A stretch of DNA of 64,000 bases, from the NCBI GenBank assembly GCA_016719015.1, contig JADKAZ010000001.1, positions 806,001 to 870,000 on the forward strand, read 5' to 3'. The translations under genes and the position numbers were made by a program. The notes under the pieces are model-generated. The model saw nothing but the letters and a program-made list of their open reading frames with translations. It was not told where the DNA came from and ran no database searches. This DNA comes from Chitinophagaceae bacterium. GTDB taxonomy: Bacteria > Bacteroidota > Bacteroidia > Chitinophagales > Chitinophagaceae. Of the stretch, positions 36,419 to 45,527 are shown piece after piece (position 1 is the first letter of the stretch; every line of letters begins with the position of its first letter).

Positions 36419-37948
36419 TCAAACGGCTTGAAGTTGTATGTCATTTCCCTTTTTACCTGTGGAGATAAACCATAATCCCAGGAAAGTAAGAATACCATTT
36501 ATTAATATCAGCTCATTCCCGATCTTATAGCCATTGAAAATAGATTCAGAAATACTTTGCAGACCAAGGTCTGTATGCAGCTTAGCATTGTACCATAGCG
36601 GATTGCTGAGCATATCTATTCCAAGAGCAAGCAATGGTGCAATGATACAGACTGCCCAAATCAGTTTTTCGTTCAGCTTTCGCTTTGTCAAAATACCGAA
36701 AGCAAATAAACCTAGTAACGGCCCGTAAGTTATACCTGCAAATTTGAGAATAAAGTCTATGATCAATTTGTCGTTTATAGCTTTAAAAAGGAGTACCATT
36801 AAAAAGAAGATAAGGGCAAAAGTAAAATGGACTTTCAACCTTGTACTTTTCTTTTCCTTTTCTGTTCCTTCTTTTTTATTGATACCAAGAATATCAATAC
36901 AGAAACAGGAAGTGAGGGAAGTAATGGCACCATCCACACTGGGAAATAAAGCTGAAATAATAGCGATAACAAAAATAATACCAATGACTCCACTAAACGT
37001 ATCACTTAAAGCAATGGTGGGAAACAAATCATCGGGAGCCGCAGTAATTCCTTTTGAACTGGCATATAAATAAAGAACGCCGCCCAAGACAAGGAACAGG
37101 AAATTGACCACCATCAGTACAGCAGTAAATGTCATCATGTTCTTCTGAGAATCTTTCAGATTTTTTACACTGATATTCTTTTGCATCATTTCCTGGTCAA
37201 GGCCTGTCATAGCAATGGCGATAAACATACCACCAATAATATGTTTCAGGGCAAACCGGCCATCATTCACATCCCAATTAAATATTTGAGTATAGCCCTT
37301 GTCAGCCATCATCGTCCAGGCACCGCCAAAATCAGTTCCCAATGCTTTTACAATTACAATAATGCAGACAACCAGCCCTACCAGCATTCCTGTTGTTTGT
37401 AATGTATCGGTATAAATAATGGTTTTTACCCCTCCTTCAAAAGTGTATAAAAGAATCAGCAACAAGATCACAAGTGCAGTGGCTTCAAAAGGGATATTCA
37501 GTTTGTTGAAAATGAAAATCTGTAACACACTTATCACCAGGTATAATCTTGCTGTGGCACCAACCGTACGGGAAAGAATGAAAAAAAATGCTCCGGCTTT
37601 GTGGGCATTGATACCAAACCTTTTCTCGAGATAGGTATAAATACTTGTCAGGTTCATTTTATAATACAGTGGTAACAACACAAAAGCTATAACCATATAT
37701 CCCAATAAATAACCTAACACAATCTGGAAGTAATAGAAATTTCCGCTGGCAACTCCGCCAGGCACACTTACAAATGTGACACCCGATAAAGAAGTACCAA
37801 TCATACCAAAAGCCACCAGCATCCAGTTACTATTGCGATTGCCTATAAAAAAAGATTCATTATTGGAATTGCGGGAAGTAAACCATGCAACAGCAAGTAA
37901 AAGGACAAAGTACCCAATGACAAAAGAAAAAAGAACAACTGGTGACAT
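36419..37948 (-). CDS. sodium:solute symporter (SSS family)
   Basis: A 509-residue integral membrane protein with about 13 hydrophobic segments. The SSS signature region appears as IGTSLSGVTFVSVPGGVASGNFYYFQIVLGY broken over helix 2 and ARLYLVISVLQIF later; GLDQEMMQKNISVK and SALFPSVDGAITSLTSC (Na2-site serines region) are typical of the family. The substrate could be a sugar, sialic acid, amino acid or vitamin; sequence alone does not decide. It is divergent from the LOG-family gene. Confidence 0.9.
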   Translation of the reverse strand: MSPVVLFSFVIGYFVLLLAVAWFTSRNSNNESFFIGNRNSNWMLVAFGMIGTSLSGVTFVSVPGGVASGNFYYFQIVLGYLLGYMVIAFVLLPLYYKMNLTSIYTYLEKRFGINAHKAGAFFFILSRTVGATARLYLVISVLQIFIFNKLNIPFEATALVILLLILLYTFEGGVKTIIYTDTLQTTGMLVGLVVCIIVIVKALGTDFGGAWTMMADKGYTQIFNWDVNDGRFALKHIIGGMFIAIAMTGLDQEMMQKNISVKNLKDSQKNMMTFTAVLMVVNFLFLVLGGVLYLYASSKGITAAPDDLFPTIALSDTFSGVIGIIFVIAIISALFPSVDGAITSLTSCFCIDILGINKKEGTEKEKKSTRLKVHFTFALIFFLMVLLFKAINDKLIIDFILKFAGITYGPLLGLFAFGILTKRKLNEKLIWAVCIIAPLLALGIDMLSNPLWYNAKLHTDLGLQSISESIFNGYKIGNELILINGILTFLGLWFISTGKKGNDIQLQAV

Positions 37949-38002
37949 ACAGCAGGGTTTGCGTTAAGTAATAATTATCTCTGTAAATGTGCAGTAATGA
38001 AT

Positions 38003-38033
38003 TTTGAAGATAAAGAAAAATGTTATCCCTTTG
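38003..38033 (+). promoter_or_regulatory. Bacteroidota-type promoter of the LOG-family gene
   Basis: TTTG at 38003-38006, a 19-nt spacer, and TCCCTTTG at 38026-38033 (one mismatch to TAnnTTTG). The transcript start would fall near 38040, before the ATG at 38052 and after an alternative ATG at 38004, which decides the start. Confidence 0.6.
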
Positions 38034-38051
38034 CCCCAATTTATTTTAATT

Positions 38052-38588
38052 ATGGCCATACAATCACTTGCCGTTTTCTGCGGTTCAAAAAAAGGCAACA
38101 ATCCAATATTTATTGAACATGCTGTTCAGTTAGGAAAGTTACTGGCGGAGAATAACATCCGGCTTATTTACGGTGGTGGTAGTGCTGGCCTTATGGGCTG
38201 TATTGCCGACAGTGTGATGCAATATGGGGGAAATGTTACCGGTATAATTCCTAAAATACTTATTGAATGGGAAGTGCAGCATCTCGGCCTCACAGAACTA
38301 ATTATCAGTGATGACATGCATGAGCGGAAAAGAAAATTATACAGCCTCAGTGATGCCGCTATAGTATTGCCAGGTGGGTTCGGCACACTGGATGAATTAT
38401 TTGAAATAATAACCTGGAACCAATTGACCATTCACGATAAGCAGATTTATATTCTGAATTCCGGTGGTTTCTATAATCATTTGCTGGCCCATATCCGGCT
38501 GATGAAGGAAGAAAAATTCTTATATGAGGAAGCAGAAAAAAGGATAACCGTTATTGATGATCCTTCTGATCTGCTTAAGTATATTTAA
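38052..38588 (+). CDS. LOG-family protein (nucleoside monophosphate phosphoribohydrolase)
   Basis: 178 residues from the ATG at 38052. The Rossmann-like fold carries both signatures of the family: GGGSAGLMGCIAD and PGGFGTLDELFEIITW. Enzymes of this type release the base from cytokinin ribotides or AMP-like nucleotides; in non-plant bacteria the physiological substrate is uncertain. Single gene, flanked by a divergent symporter and a convergent outer-membrane protein whose end lies 8 nt away. Confidence 0.92.
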   Translation: MAIQSLAVFCGSKKGNNPIFIEHAVQLGKLLAENNIRLIYGGGSAGLMGCIADSVMQYGGNVTGIIPKILIEWEVQHLGLTELIISDDMHERKRKLYSLSDAAIVLPGGFGTLDELFEIITWNQLTIHDKQIYILNSGGFYNHLLAHIRLMKEEKFLYEEAEKRITVIDDPSDLLKYI

Positions 38589-38596
38589 GTGAAAAT

Positions 38597-39187
38597 CTAA
38601 TTGTCTCTGTTCTTTCTGCCCAGGTAAAAAATAAATCCTGTCCGGAAAACAGGCAACACCCTTCCAAACTGATCCCGGTAGGGAGAATCAGGATCGTTCA
38701 TTGCATCTATCATAATGCTGGTATAAAATTGCGATTGACCGATCATGCGGTTGCCATAGCCAAGCCCCAGTAAAAGACTTGGTGCGGTGGCCGATTCTAA
38801 CTTTGTTACTACGTTATTGAGCTTTTCACTGATGCCGATTGAATTGTATTCAAACTGTGCTCCCACAAAAAACATTCTGGCCGGCCATAAACGTACAAAA
38901 GGACCTCCCCCAATAGCTGTATAACGCAGGGAGTAATTAGACTGCTGGCTCCGTTGTGTTACATAAGTAAAATTAAAAGCAATACCGGCATCCAGTATTT
39001 TACTGATACTATAACCTACTTCCGGATTAAGACCAATAATGAATCCGTTGGAAAAACCAAGATTAATACCGGATCCAATAAAAAGATGATTGCTTTTCCA
39101 ACCTCCTTTTTCTTCCTCCTCATCCTGTGCCAACAGAAATGTTGATGCTGCAACAAATAATAATGCGGATAAAATTAGTTTTCTCAT
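38597..39187 (-). CDS. outer-membrane beta-barrel-like protein
   Basis: About 196 residues from 39187 (MRKLILSALLF); frames starting at 39193 or 39232 are also open, but 39232 overlaps the oxidase gene. The signal peptide ends at LLAQ and is followed by an acidic patch (DEEEE). The rest alternates hydrophobic and polar residues as in beta-barrels (FIGSGINLGFSNGFIIGLN, AGIAFNFTYVTQ, FFVGAQFEYNS, FRTGFIFYLGRK). Likely an outer-membrane protein; no specific role evident. Confidence 0.82.
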   Translation of the reverse strand: MRKLILSALLFVAASTFLLAQDEEEEKGGWKSNHLFIGSGINLGFSNGFIIGLNPEVGYSISKILDAGIAFNFTYVTQRSQQSNYSLRYTAIGGGPFVRLWPARMFFVGAQFEYNSIGISEKLNNVVTKLESATAPSLLLGLGYGNRMIGQSQFYTSIMIDAMNDPDSPYRDQFGRVLPVFRTGFIFYLGRKNRDN

Positions 39188-39200
39188 AATCATGGGGTAT

Positions 39201-40622
39201 TTATGTATGTAAGTCAAATATTTTTCCGGCATTCAAAATATTATTTGGGTCGAATGCTTTTTTAATATCCCTCATCAATCGGAAATTAGCTTCCCGGAAA
39301 ATAATATCCATATAAGGTTTTTGTATCAATCCAATACCATGCTCACCACTGATGGTGCCACCAAGACTTTTCACCAGGTCAAATAATTCCCGCAGGGCGG
39401 CAGTCATAACTGCATTACCATGGCTATTGGGAATGCCTTCTTTCCTGATCCTGATATGAAGATTGCCATCCCCGGCATGCCCATAGCACACCACTTCAAA
39501 ATCATGTTTCTTTCCTAAATCTTTTGCTCCCTTAATTAATGCCGGCAATTCTGCTCTCGGCACAACGGTGTCTTCTTCAATAGTGTAGCCAATAAGTTTC
39601 ACTGCTTCAGCCACTCTTCTTCTCAATTTCCACAGCTCCGCTTTCTGTTGTGCATCATCTGCAAAATAAATTTCGCCGATATCATATTGTGACAGCAGGT
39701 TGCTGATGGCTTCCATCTCTCCCATCAGTAAATCCATATTGTTACCATCCACTTCAATAATAAGATGAGCAGCGGTATCGTCTGTTATGGCTATAGCTGT
39801 GCTATCAACAAATTTGCTTACTATTTTCAACGAATCTATTTCCATCAATTCCATGGCACTGGGCACAAAGCCAGCCCTGAAAATGGAACTCACTGCTTCA
39901 CCTGCCTGTTCGAGATTTTTAAAAGGAACCAGCATCAGCACATCATACGCCGGCAATGGAATAAGGCGCAATACAATTTTAGTAACGATACCTAAAGTGC
40001 CTTCGCTGCCAACAATTAATTGTGTAAGATTATAACCTGTAGAATTTTTTAAAACGTTAGAGCCTGTCCAGATTATTTCACCGCTGGGTAATACCACTTC
40101 AAGATTCAACACATAATCTTTTACCACTCCGTATTTTACTGCTTTTGGACCACCGCTGTTTTCCGCAATATTTCCACCGATAAAACAAGACCCACGGCTG
40201 CTTGGGTCTGGCGGATAGAATAAGTTTTTTTCTTTTACGGCATTCTGCAATACCTCTGTTATTACTCCGGGTTCAGTTGTTACCTGCAGGTTACGATCAT
40301 CAATCGATAAAATGGAATTCATTCTTTCTGTTGACAACAATACACCTCCTAAATGAGGTAATGCGCCACCACTAAGACCTGTTCCTGCACCACGGGGGGT
40401 GACGGGTATTCTTTCCTTATTACAAATTTTTAATATCGCACTGATTTCTTCAGCCGTTCTGGGTTTAATAACAACCTCGGGTGAGTAATGAAGATTTTCA
40501 GTTTCATCATGGCCATAGTTGTTCAGCGATTCTTCGTCTACAAAGACAAATTGTTCACCCACTATTTTTTTGAAAGACTCAATATGTATTGCGGTAAGCG
40601 ATGGAGTGGCCAATGTTTCCAT
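39201..40622 (-). CDS. FAD-linked oxidase, GlcD-like
   Basis: A 473-residue flavoprotein of the glycolate/D-lactate dehydrogenase group. The FAD-binding PP-loop is PVTPRGAGTGLSGGALP. A second FAD motif is YPPDPSSRGSCFIGGNIAENSGGPKAVKYG, split by its family spacing, and the C-terminal cap has VVCYGHAGDGNLHIRI with the metal-binding His and SGEHGIGLIQKPY. It oxidises a 2-hydroxy acid, probably glycolate or D-lactate, passing electrons onward. No GlcE or GlcF partner is next to it. Confidence 0.92.
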   Translation of the reverse strand: METLATPSLTAIHIESFKKIVGEQFVFVDEESLNNYGHDETENLHYSPEVVIKPRTAEEISAILKICNKERIPVTPRGAGTGLSGGALPHLGGVLLSTERMNSILSIDDRNLQVTTEPGVITEVLQNAVKEKNLFYPPDPSSRGSCFIGGNIAENSGGPKAVKYGVVKDYVLNLEVVLPSGEIIWTGSNVLKNSTGYNLTQLIVGSEGTLGIVTKIVLRLIPLPAYDVLMLVPFKNLEQAGEAVSSIFRAGFVPSAMELMEIDSLKIVSKFVDSTAIAITDDTAAHLIIEVDGNNMDLLMGEMEAISNLLSQYDIGEIYFADDAQQKAELWKLRRRVAEAVKLIGYTIEEDTVVPRAELPALIKGAKDLGKKHDFEVVCYGHAGDGNLHIRIRKEGIPNSHGNAVMTAALRELFDLVKSLGGTISGEHGIGLIQKPYMDIIFREANFRLMRDIKKAFDPNNILNAGKIFDLHT

Positions 40623-40689
40623 AATTGTGTTTTACAAACGATAATGCTGTAAAAATCGGGATAATTGGGAATATGCAAAAACGAAATGA

Positions 40690-41748
40690 TTAATAGGTTT
40701 TGAACGAAGGGCACATTGACTCCCGTCTGTTACCATTGTATTTATCTGCCACTCCCTGTTTGATGATGGAAAACTCAATAGCACCCCGACCGTTGTTGAA
40801 AGTCTTCAAGCCTGATTGTGTTACATCATAGGTAAAAGTCAGTGTATAATCTTTAAGCCCAAGGCCTACCATGGGAATGATAGCATCCTTATAACGGTAG
40901 TAAGCCCCGGCGATCAATACTTTCTCCCCATCACCCGATAAATTATAATGAGCATTCAGGCCGCCAACGATTTCGTAAGATTTTGCCTGGAGTGATGCAT
41001 AGATATTCGGATTTACGATCACCCGGTCATTAACCATAAAGCTGCCGTTTAAAAAACCGGTATAGCGAACCGGGACCCTGTTGTCAACCCCCTGCTGTTC
41101 ATCAAAAAAGGTTTCTCTTGGCCTGTTTACATGCATGGCAGAAAATCCTGCATTCAGATATACTCTTTCTGTTGGGAAATAGGCGTAATTAGCGCCTACC
41201 TGTATATCAAGGTAATTGATATTATTAGCACCCAATTGAGGTGCCACCGTTACATTATGTACGTCAAAAAACCTACCATTCCACTGGCTTGGAAAAGAAA
41301 GGTTGGAGGTGTTTATATTCTTATTAGCCCACCCAACATTAAACCCAAGGCTCACCAAACTTCCGGCATTTACCATTTGATGATAGGCGATGGAGCCATA
41401 GATTTTAGTAGAGGTAAGAGTACCTGTTCCCGCAACATCCCGGAGTATTACGCCGCCCAATCCCATCCAGCCTGTATTATCGCTGTTCTCCATCGTCTGT
41501 ACATCGCCAAACACACTCATTGTTTTATAAGGAAATGCTGTAACACTGGCCCACTGGTTACGATAGTTAGCCCCAAGCCTGAAATCCCCATCGGGTATAA
41601 AGCCGGTATTGGCAGGGTTTGTCAACAAAGGCGAATTCATGAACTGGGAGAAATGCAAATCCTGTGCAAAGGCATCCTTCGGCAGGCTCAGGGCTGCAAG
41701 GCACAAGACACAAGACATAAATGCTATTTGATTTTTTATTCTCTTCAT
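40690..41748 (-). CDS. PorP/SprF-family T9SS outer-membrane protein
   Basis: 352 residues with a signal peptide (ALSLPKDAFAQ). It opens with the family signature DLHFSQFMNSPLLTNPANTGF and continues as an outer-membrane barrel (FRLGANYRNQW, GLGGVILRDVAGTG, YLDIQVGANYAYF). PorP/SprF proteins retain or anchor specific type B sorting-domain cargo at the cell surface. The gene lies 27 nt downstream of a giant gliding-motility-type substrate, the usual cargo-plus-anchor pair. Confidence 0.92.
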   Translation of the reverse strand: MKRIKNQIAFMSCVLCLAALSLPKDAFAQDLHFSQFMNSPLLTNPANTGFIPDGDFRLGANYRNQWASVTAFPYKTMSVFGDVQTMENSDNTGWMGLGGVILRDVAGTGTLTSTKIYGSIAYHQMVNAGSLVSLGFNVGWANKNINTSNLSFPSQWNGRFFDVHNVTVAPQLGANNINYLDIQVGANYAYFPTERVYLNAGFSAMHVNRPRETFFDEQQGVDNRVPVRYTGFLNGSFMVNDRVIVNPNIYASLQAKSYEIVGGLNAHYNLSGDGEKVLIAGAYYRYKDAIIPMVGLGLKDYTLTFTYDVTQSGLKTFNNGRGAIEFSIIKQGVADKYNGNRRESMCPSFKTY

Positions 41749-41775
41749 CTCTTTTTCTCCTTTTAACTCTTAGCT

Positions 41776-44700
41776 CTATCTTATTAACGTTATATCACCC
41801 TTCTTAGTTGTTTTAGTACCGTCGAAAAATTCAATACTTAATGTATAAACATATACATCCATCGGCTGCACCACACCTTTTACTTTTCCATCCCAACCCT
41901 GGAAGCGGCTATTGGTTTCAAAAACTTTTTGTCCCCATCGGTTCCAGATGGTGAATTGAATTTTTGCAATACCGAAACCCTTCACCAAAACCACACTATT
42001 TATATCTCCGCTTAGTGGTGTAAATGCATTGGGGACATCTACTACAGGCAAAATGGTGGCATCCACCGGTTTACAAATAGTGCTGTCGCAACCTATTGCG
42101 TTATATGCGGTAAGACAGGCATTGAAAGTGCCGGTAGCATTATACTGGTGCGAAACTGGTGCCCTTGATGTTGTTAATAATGTATCCCCATCCCCAAAAT
42201 CCCATTTAAAACGTACCGCATCAGGAGATGAAAGGTTAGTAAATGTAGTGGGTGTATTTTCCTGCGGGGGAACAGGTGCAAAACTAAAATCAGGTGTAGG
42301 CGAATCAAACACCGTTATTGTAAATGCAGCGGTTGTATCCGACAGGTTACAGGTATTCGGATTAAAGGCAATTAATACAACATTATAAGTTCCGGCTGCG
42401 GCGTACAGATGCATTGGCTCAAATGCCGTTGATGTTTGTCCATCGCCAAAATCCCACAACCATGTTTGACCAGCCAGTGAAGTATTTTTAAACACAGCAT
42501 TATATTGCACACATCCGGTGGCCGGTGTGGTGAACTGGGCTTTTACATTAGCCGCCACACTTAACGCAAGTGTAATTGAATCGGGAGCATTGCAATAAGC
42601 TGAGTCGGGCAAAATTAATTTTACATTATAGGTGCCTGCCCCGGCATAATTATGAAACAAAGGGCCCGGACCGGTTTGTACTCTTGGTGTGCCATCGCCA
42701 AAATCCCAGATAAATGACTGCGGTCCAAATGGCCGGGTAGGCGGTGGTACCGAGAGGTTATCAAACCGGTATTTAAAGGAATCGCAGGGAGCCAGTTTAA
42801 CTGGATTAAAAGCCAGAGCAGCTTCTAAATTACCAACCCTGATATTCAGAAATGAACTATCTCTTACGTTACAAGTGTTGGGGTCAATGGCTACCAGCAT
42901 TACCTGGTATGATCCTATTGCATTATATGTATGCGAAGCATTAGGTGTAAGAGTTACCAGGTCAGGTGGACTGCCCGGCACATATTGAAAATACCATTCA
43001 TAACTTTGCGCCGTTCCAATTGTATCCCTGAAATCAACCGTAAGTGGCACACAACCGGCCGTGTCTCTTGGTGTGCCGTCAATAGCGGATTGAATACCAC
43101 CGTTGACACCTGCAAGGTTCATGGCAATCTTAATCATCGTCAGGTTACAATTCGAAGAATTATTAACGGTGGACCATGCACCAGCTGTTGTTGGATAATT
43201 TAAGGGCGGTAATCCTAATTTACAATTGCCACAAACGGCTTGATAGATTACTCCATCAGCATCAAACCGACTAGTCCCACCATCCACATGGTCGCATCCG
43301 GCATTACTTGGATTGTTCTCTCCGAAGAAACTTCCAAAGAGTTGTGCAGTCGCATTTCGTTTCAGAACAAAGAAGTAAAGGTCCTTGCCATCAGTAGTAC
43401 TTTTTATAGCATCTGGGGTAACAGGCAGACCACCGGTTCCCGCCATATTATAATCATTATTCCCAAAGAAAAAACCTCCCCAACCGGAGATATAAACATT
43501 TTCACATCGATCTACCAGGAAAGCAATTGGAGAAATATTTGGAGTTGATGCACCGGACCCAAAGGCTGTTGAATAAACATAGGATGAAAGATCAGGTTGT
43601 AATTTGGCAATAAATTGTTTGCCCCCGGCATTGCTATATGTTGCATTAACAATAGGCCAGTTACCTGTTGTTTGTCCCATTACATATGGAAATCCGTTCC
43701 TGTCAAATTGCACACCAAATACCTGGTCAATACCATTAGTGCCGATATAGGTTGTGCGAAGAATAGCCGAGCCATTATTGCTTATGGTTGAAACAAAACC
43801 ATCAATCCCTCCGTGATTGGAAGGCCCTACTGTTCCTACAGTGCTTCCGGGTAAATTGCTGCTTTCAGTTCCTCCACCTACATATATATTTCCATTAGGA
43901 GCCAATGACAATACATAGGCCGCATCACTGCCTGTGCCCCCTAAATAACTGGCAAATGATACAGCATTAAGGGTTGGGGTTAATTTTATAATTACACCAT
44001 CCTGCAGCCCCCCGCCAAATGAGCCTTGGAAAGGCAAACCAGATGTGGGAAAATTAGCTGATTGTGTGGTAGAAGCTACATAAACATTTCCTGCACCATC
44101 CAATATCACTTCACTACGACCATCATCACCATAATTTCTCATCAACGAATTAGTACCTCCAGCCCGGTTATCTGTTATATTAACACCGTCATCACCACTG
44201 CCACCAATTTTTTTGGAGCCGATGAGAGCAGTACCTGTTGCATTCAATTTAGTCACTACTATATCAAACCCACCACCAACACCAACCTGCCCGCCAGGAT
44301 TTACGGTGGGGTAATTACCGGAATTAGACCGGCCAGCAACAACAAGATTGCCCTGGTTATCAACTATCAAACTATGTGGCTGTTCATTACCAGCCCCACC
44401 CAGGTATGTTGCATAAACCCGGGTAGATCCTGTAGGATTTAATTTGATAATACCAATATCGATAGCCCCTGCAGAACCAGTGCTTATACCACCCTGAAAT
44501 GTTGTTTGAAATGCTCCCGGAGATGCTGGAAAGGCTCCGCCCCCATCTAATATAATACCACCACCATACATGCTGCCATCGGGGCCATAAGTGGCGGTGA
44601 AACCCCAGTTATCAGCCGTACTACCTGAAAAAGAACAAAACACTACTACCGGGTCAATTATTAAGGTAGCGGTGGGGTCATAATTTTTAATTTCAAATCT

Positions 44701-45474
44701 TACCACATTATCCTTCACTACATATTTACAACTGATTTCATTTTTACCTGAACCAGATGGCTGATAAGTATAAGGAGATGATTCTTTCATTTCTCCCACT
44801 GATGTAGTTAGTAATAATTCTTTATTCTTTACATGGAGTTTATCTACTCCATCATATTTCAGGGCTATTTTTGAAACATCGCCACCCGGTTTTACAATTA
44901 TATCATATTTAAGAAATCCATTGTCTGTGTAATAACGAACATCAATGTTTGGATAAACATCTTTCAATGTCATGGCCTGGTAGATGTTACATTGAGAAGC
45001 CCATTTGGAGGGGTCATTTCCGTGAAAATAATTATTGTAGGTTGAAATTTTTTTATCCGGAACTGCCTTACTGGTGGGTGATGCTCCTAAAAAGTCTACA
45101 TGCCAGGCATGAGAACGAAGTATAAATTTATCGGTGGGTTTTACCGGAGAACCATCTGCATTGTGTCCATGCAGGTACCTGGAAACACCGGCATAATCAA
45201 CTGGATTATGCTGTACTACTGTGAAGCCACCCGAACGGATAAAAAAAGTTCCATTACTGACATCGCCTTTGTATTTGACCCGGCTATCCCACTGCCCTTT
45301 GTTCTCGATGAATTCAATATTATTGTAGCTCTGTGCAATAGCTGCAAAGGCGGTAAGGGTAAGTGTGGCAAGAAAAAAGAAGTATTTCAGAGTAAAATTA
45401 TTTCTATTAAAGTAACCAAATTTTGGTGGAAATGGATTGAAAACTTCTGTTAAGAAATGTCGTCTCATAGTCAT
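41776..45474 (-). CDS. giant T9SS type B substrate with SBBP and PKD repeats
   Basis: 1232 residues. A long basic N-terminal stretch precedes the signal core (YFFFLATLTLTAFAAIAQ). The N-terminal domain begins NNIEFIENKGQWDSRVKY. The middle has SBBP-type beta-propeller repeats (YLGGAGNEQPHSLIVDNQGNLVVAG, YLGGTGSDAAYVLSLAPNGNIYVGG). At least four PKD domains follow, each with a WDFGDG-like motif. The C terminus is the gliding-motility-associated (type B) sorting domain: PNAFTPLSGDINSV, FTIWNRWGQKVFE, WDGKVKGVVQPMDVYVY and a final strand. It is expected to be secreted through T9SS and held by the adjacent PorP/SprF protein; an adhesin or surface-fibre role is likely. Confidence 0.93.
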   Translation of the reverse strand: MTMRRHFLTEVFNPFPPKFGYFNRNNFTLKYFFFLATLTLTAFAAIAQSYNNIEFIENKGQWDSRVKYKGDVSNGTFFIRSGGFTVVQHNPVDYAGVSRYLHGHNADGSPVKPTDKFILRSHAWHVDFLGASPTSKAVPDKKISTYNNYFHGNDPSKWASQCNIYQAMTLKDVYPNIDVRYYTDNGFLKYDIIVKPGGDVSKIALKYDGVDKLHVKNKELLLTTSVGEMKESSPYTYQPSGSGKNEISCKYVVKDNVVRFEIKNYDPTATLIIDPVVVFCSFSGSTADNWGFTATYGPDGSMYGGGIILDGGGAFPASPGAFQTTFQGGISTGSAGAIDIGIIKLNPTGSTRVYATYLGGAGNEQPHSLIVDNQGNLVVAGRSNSGNYPTVNPGGQVGVGGGFDIVVTKLNATGTALIGSKKIGGSGDDGVNITDNRAGGTNSLMRNYGDDGRSEVILDGAGNVYVASTTQSANFPTSGLPFQGSFGGGLQDGVIIKLTPTLNAVSFASYLGGTGSDAAYVLSLAPNGNIYVGGGTESSNLPGSTVGTVGPSNHGGIDGFVSTISNNGSAILRTTYIGTNGIDQVFGVQFDRNGFPYVMGQTTGNWPIVNATYSNAGGKQFIAKLQPDLSSYVYSTAFGSGASTPNISPIAFLVDRCENVYISGWGGFFFGNNDYNMAGTGGLPVTPDAIKSTTDGKDLYFFVLKRNATAQLFGSFFGENNPSNAGCDHVDGGTSRFDADGVIYQAVCGNCKLGLPPLNYPTTAGAWSTVNNSSNCNLTMIKIAMNLAGVNGGIQSAIDGTPRDTAGCVPLTVDFRDTIGTAQSYEWYFQYVPGSPPDLVTLTPNASHTYNAIGSYQVMLVAIDPNTCNVRDSSFLNIRVGNLEAALAFNPVKLAPCDSFKYRFDNLSVPPPTRPFGPQSFIWDFGDGTPRVQTGPGPLFHNYAGAGTYNVKLILPDSAYCNAPDSITLALSVAANVKAQFTTPATGCVQYNAVFKNTSLAGQTWLWDFGDGQTSTAFEPMHLYAAAGTYNVVLIAFNPNTCNLSDTTAAFTITVFDSPTPDFSFAPVPPQENTPTTFTNLSSPDAVRFKWDFGDGDTLLTTSRAPVSHQYNATGTFNACLTAYNAIGCDSTICKPVDATILPVVDVPNAFTPLSGDINSVVLVKGFGIAKIQFTIWNRWGQKVFETNSRFQGWDGKVKGVVQPMDVYVYTLSIEFFDGTKTTKKGDITLIR

Positions 45475-45527
45475 TTATTTTCTCGTGGTACTGATTCCGG
45501 TTTTAAGAATAAGAACAGGTCCCCTTG

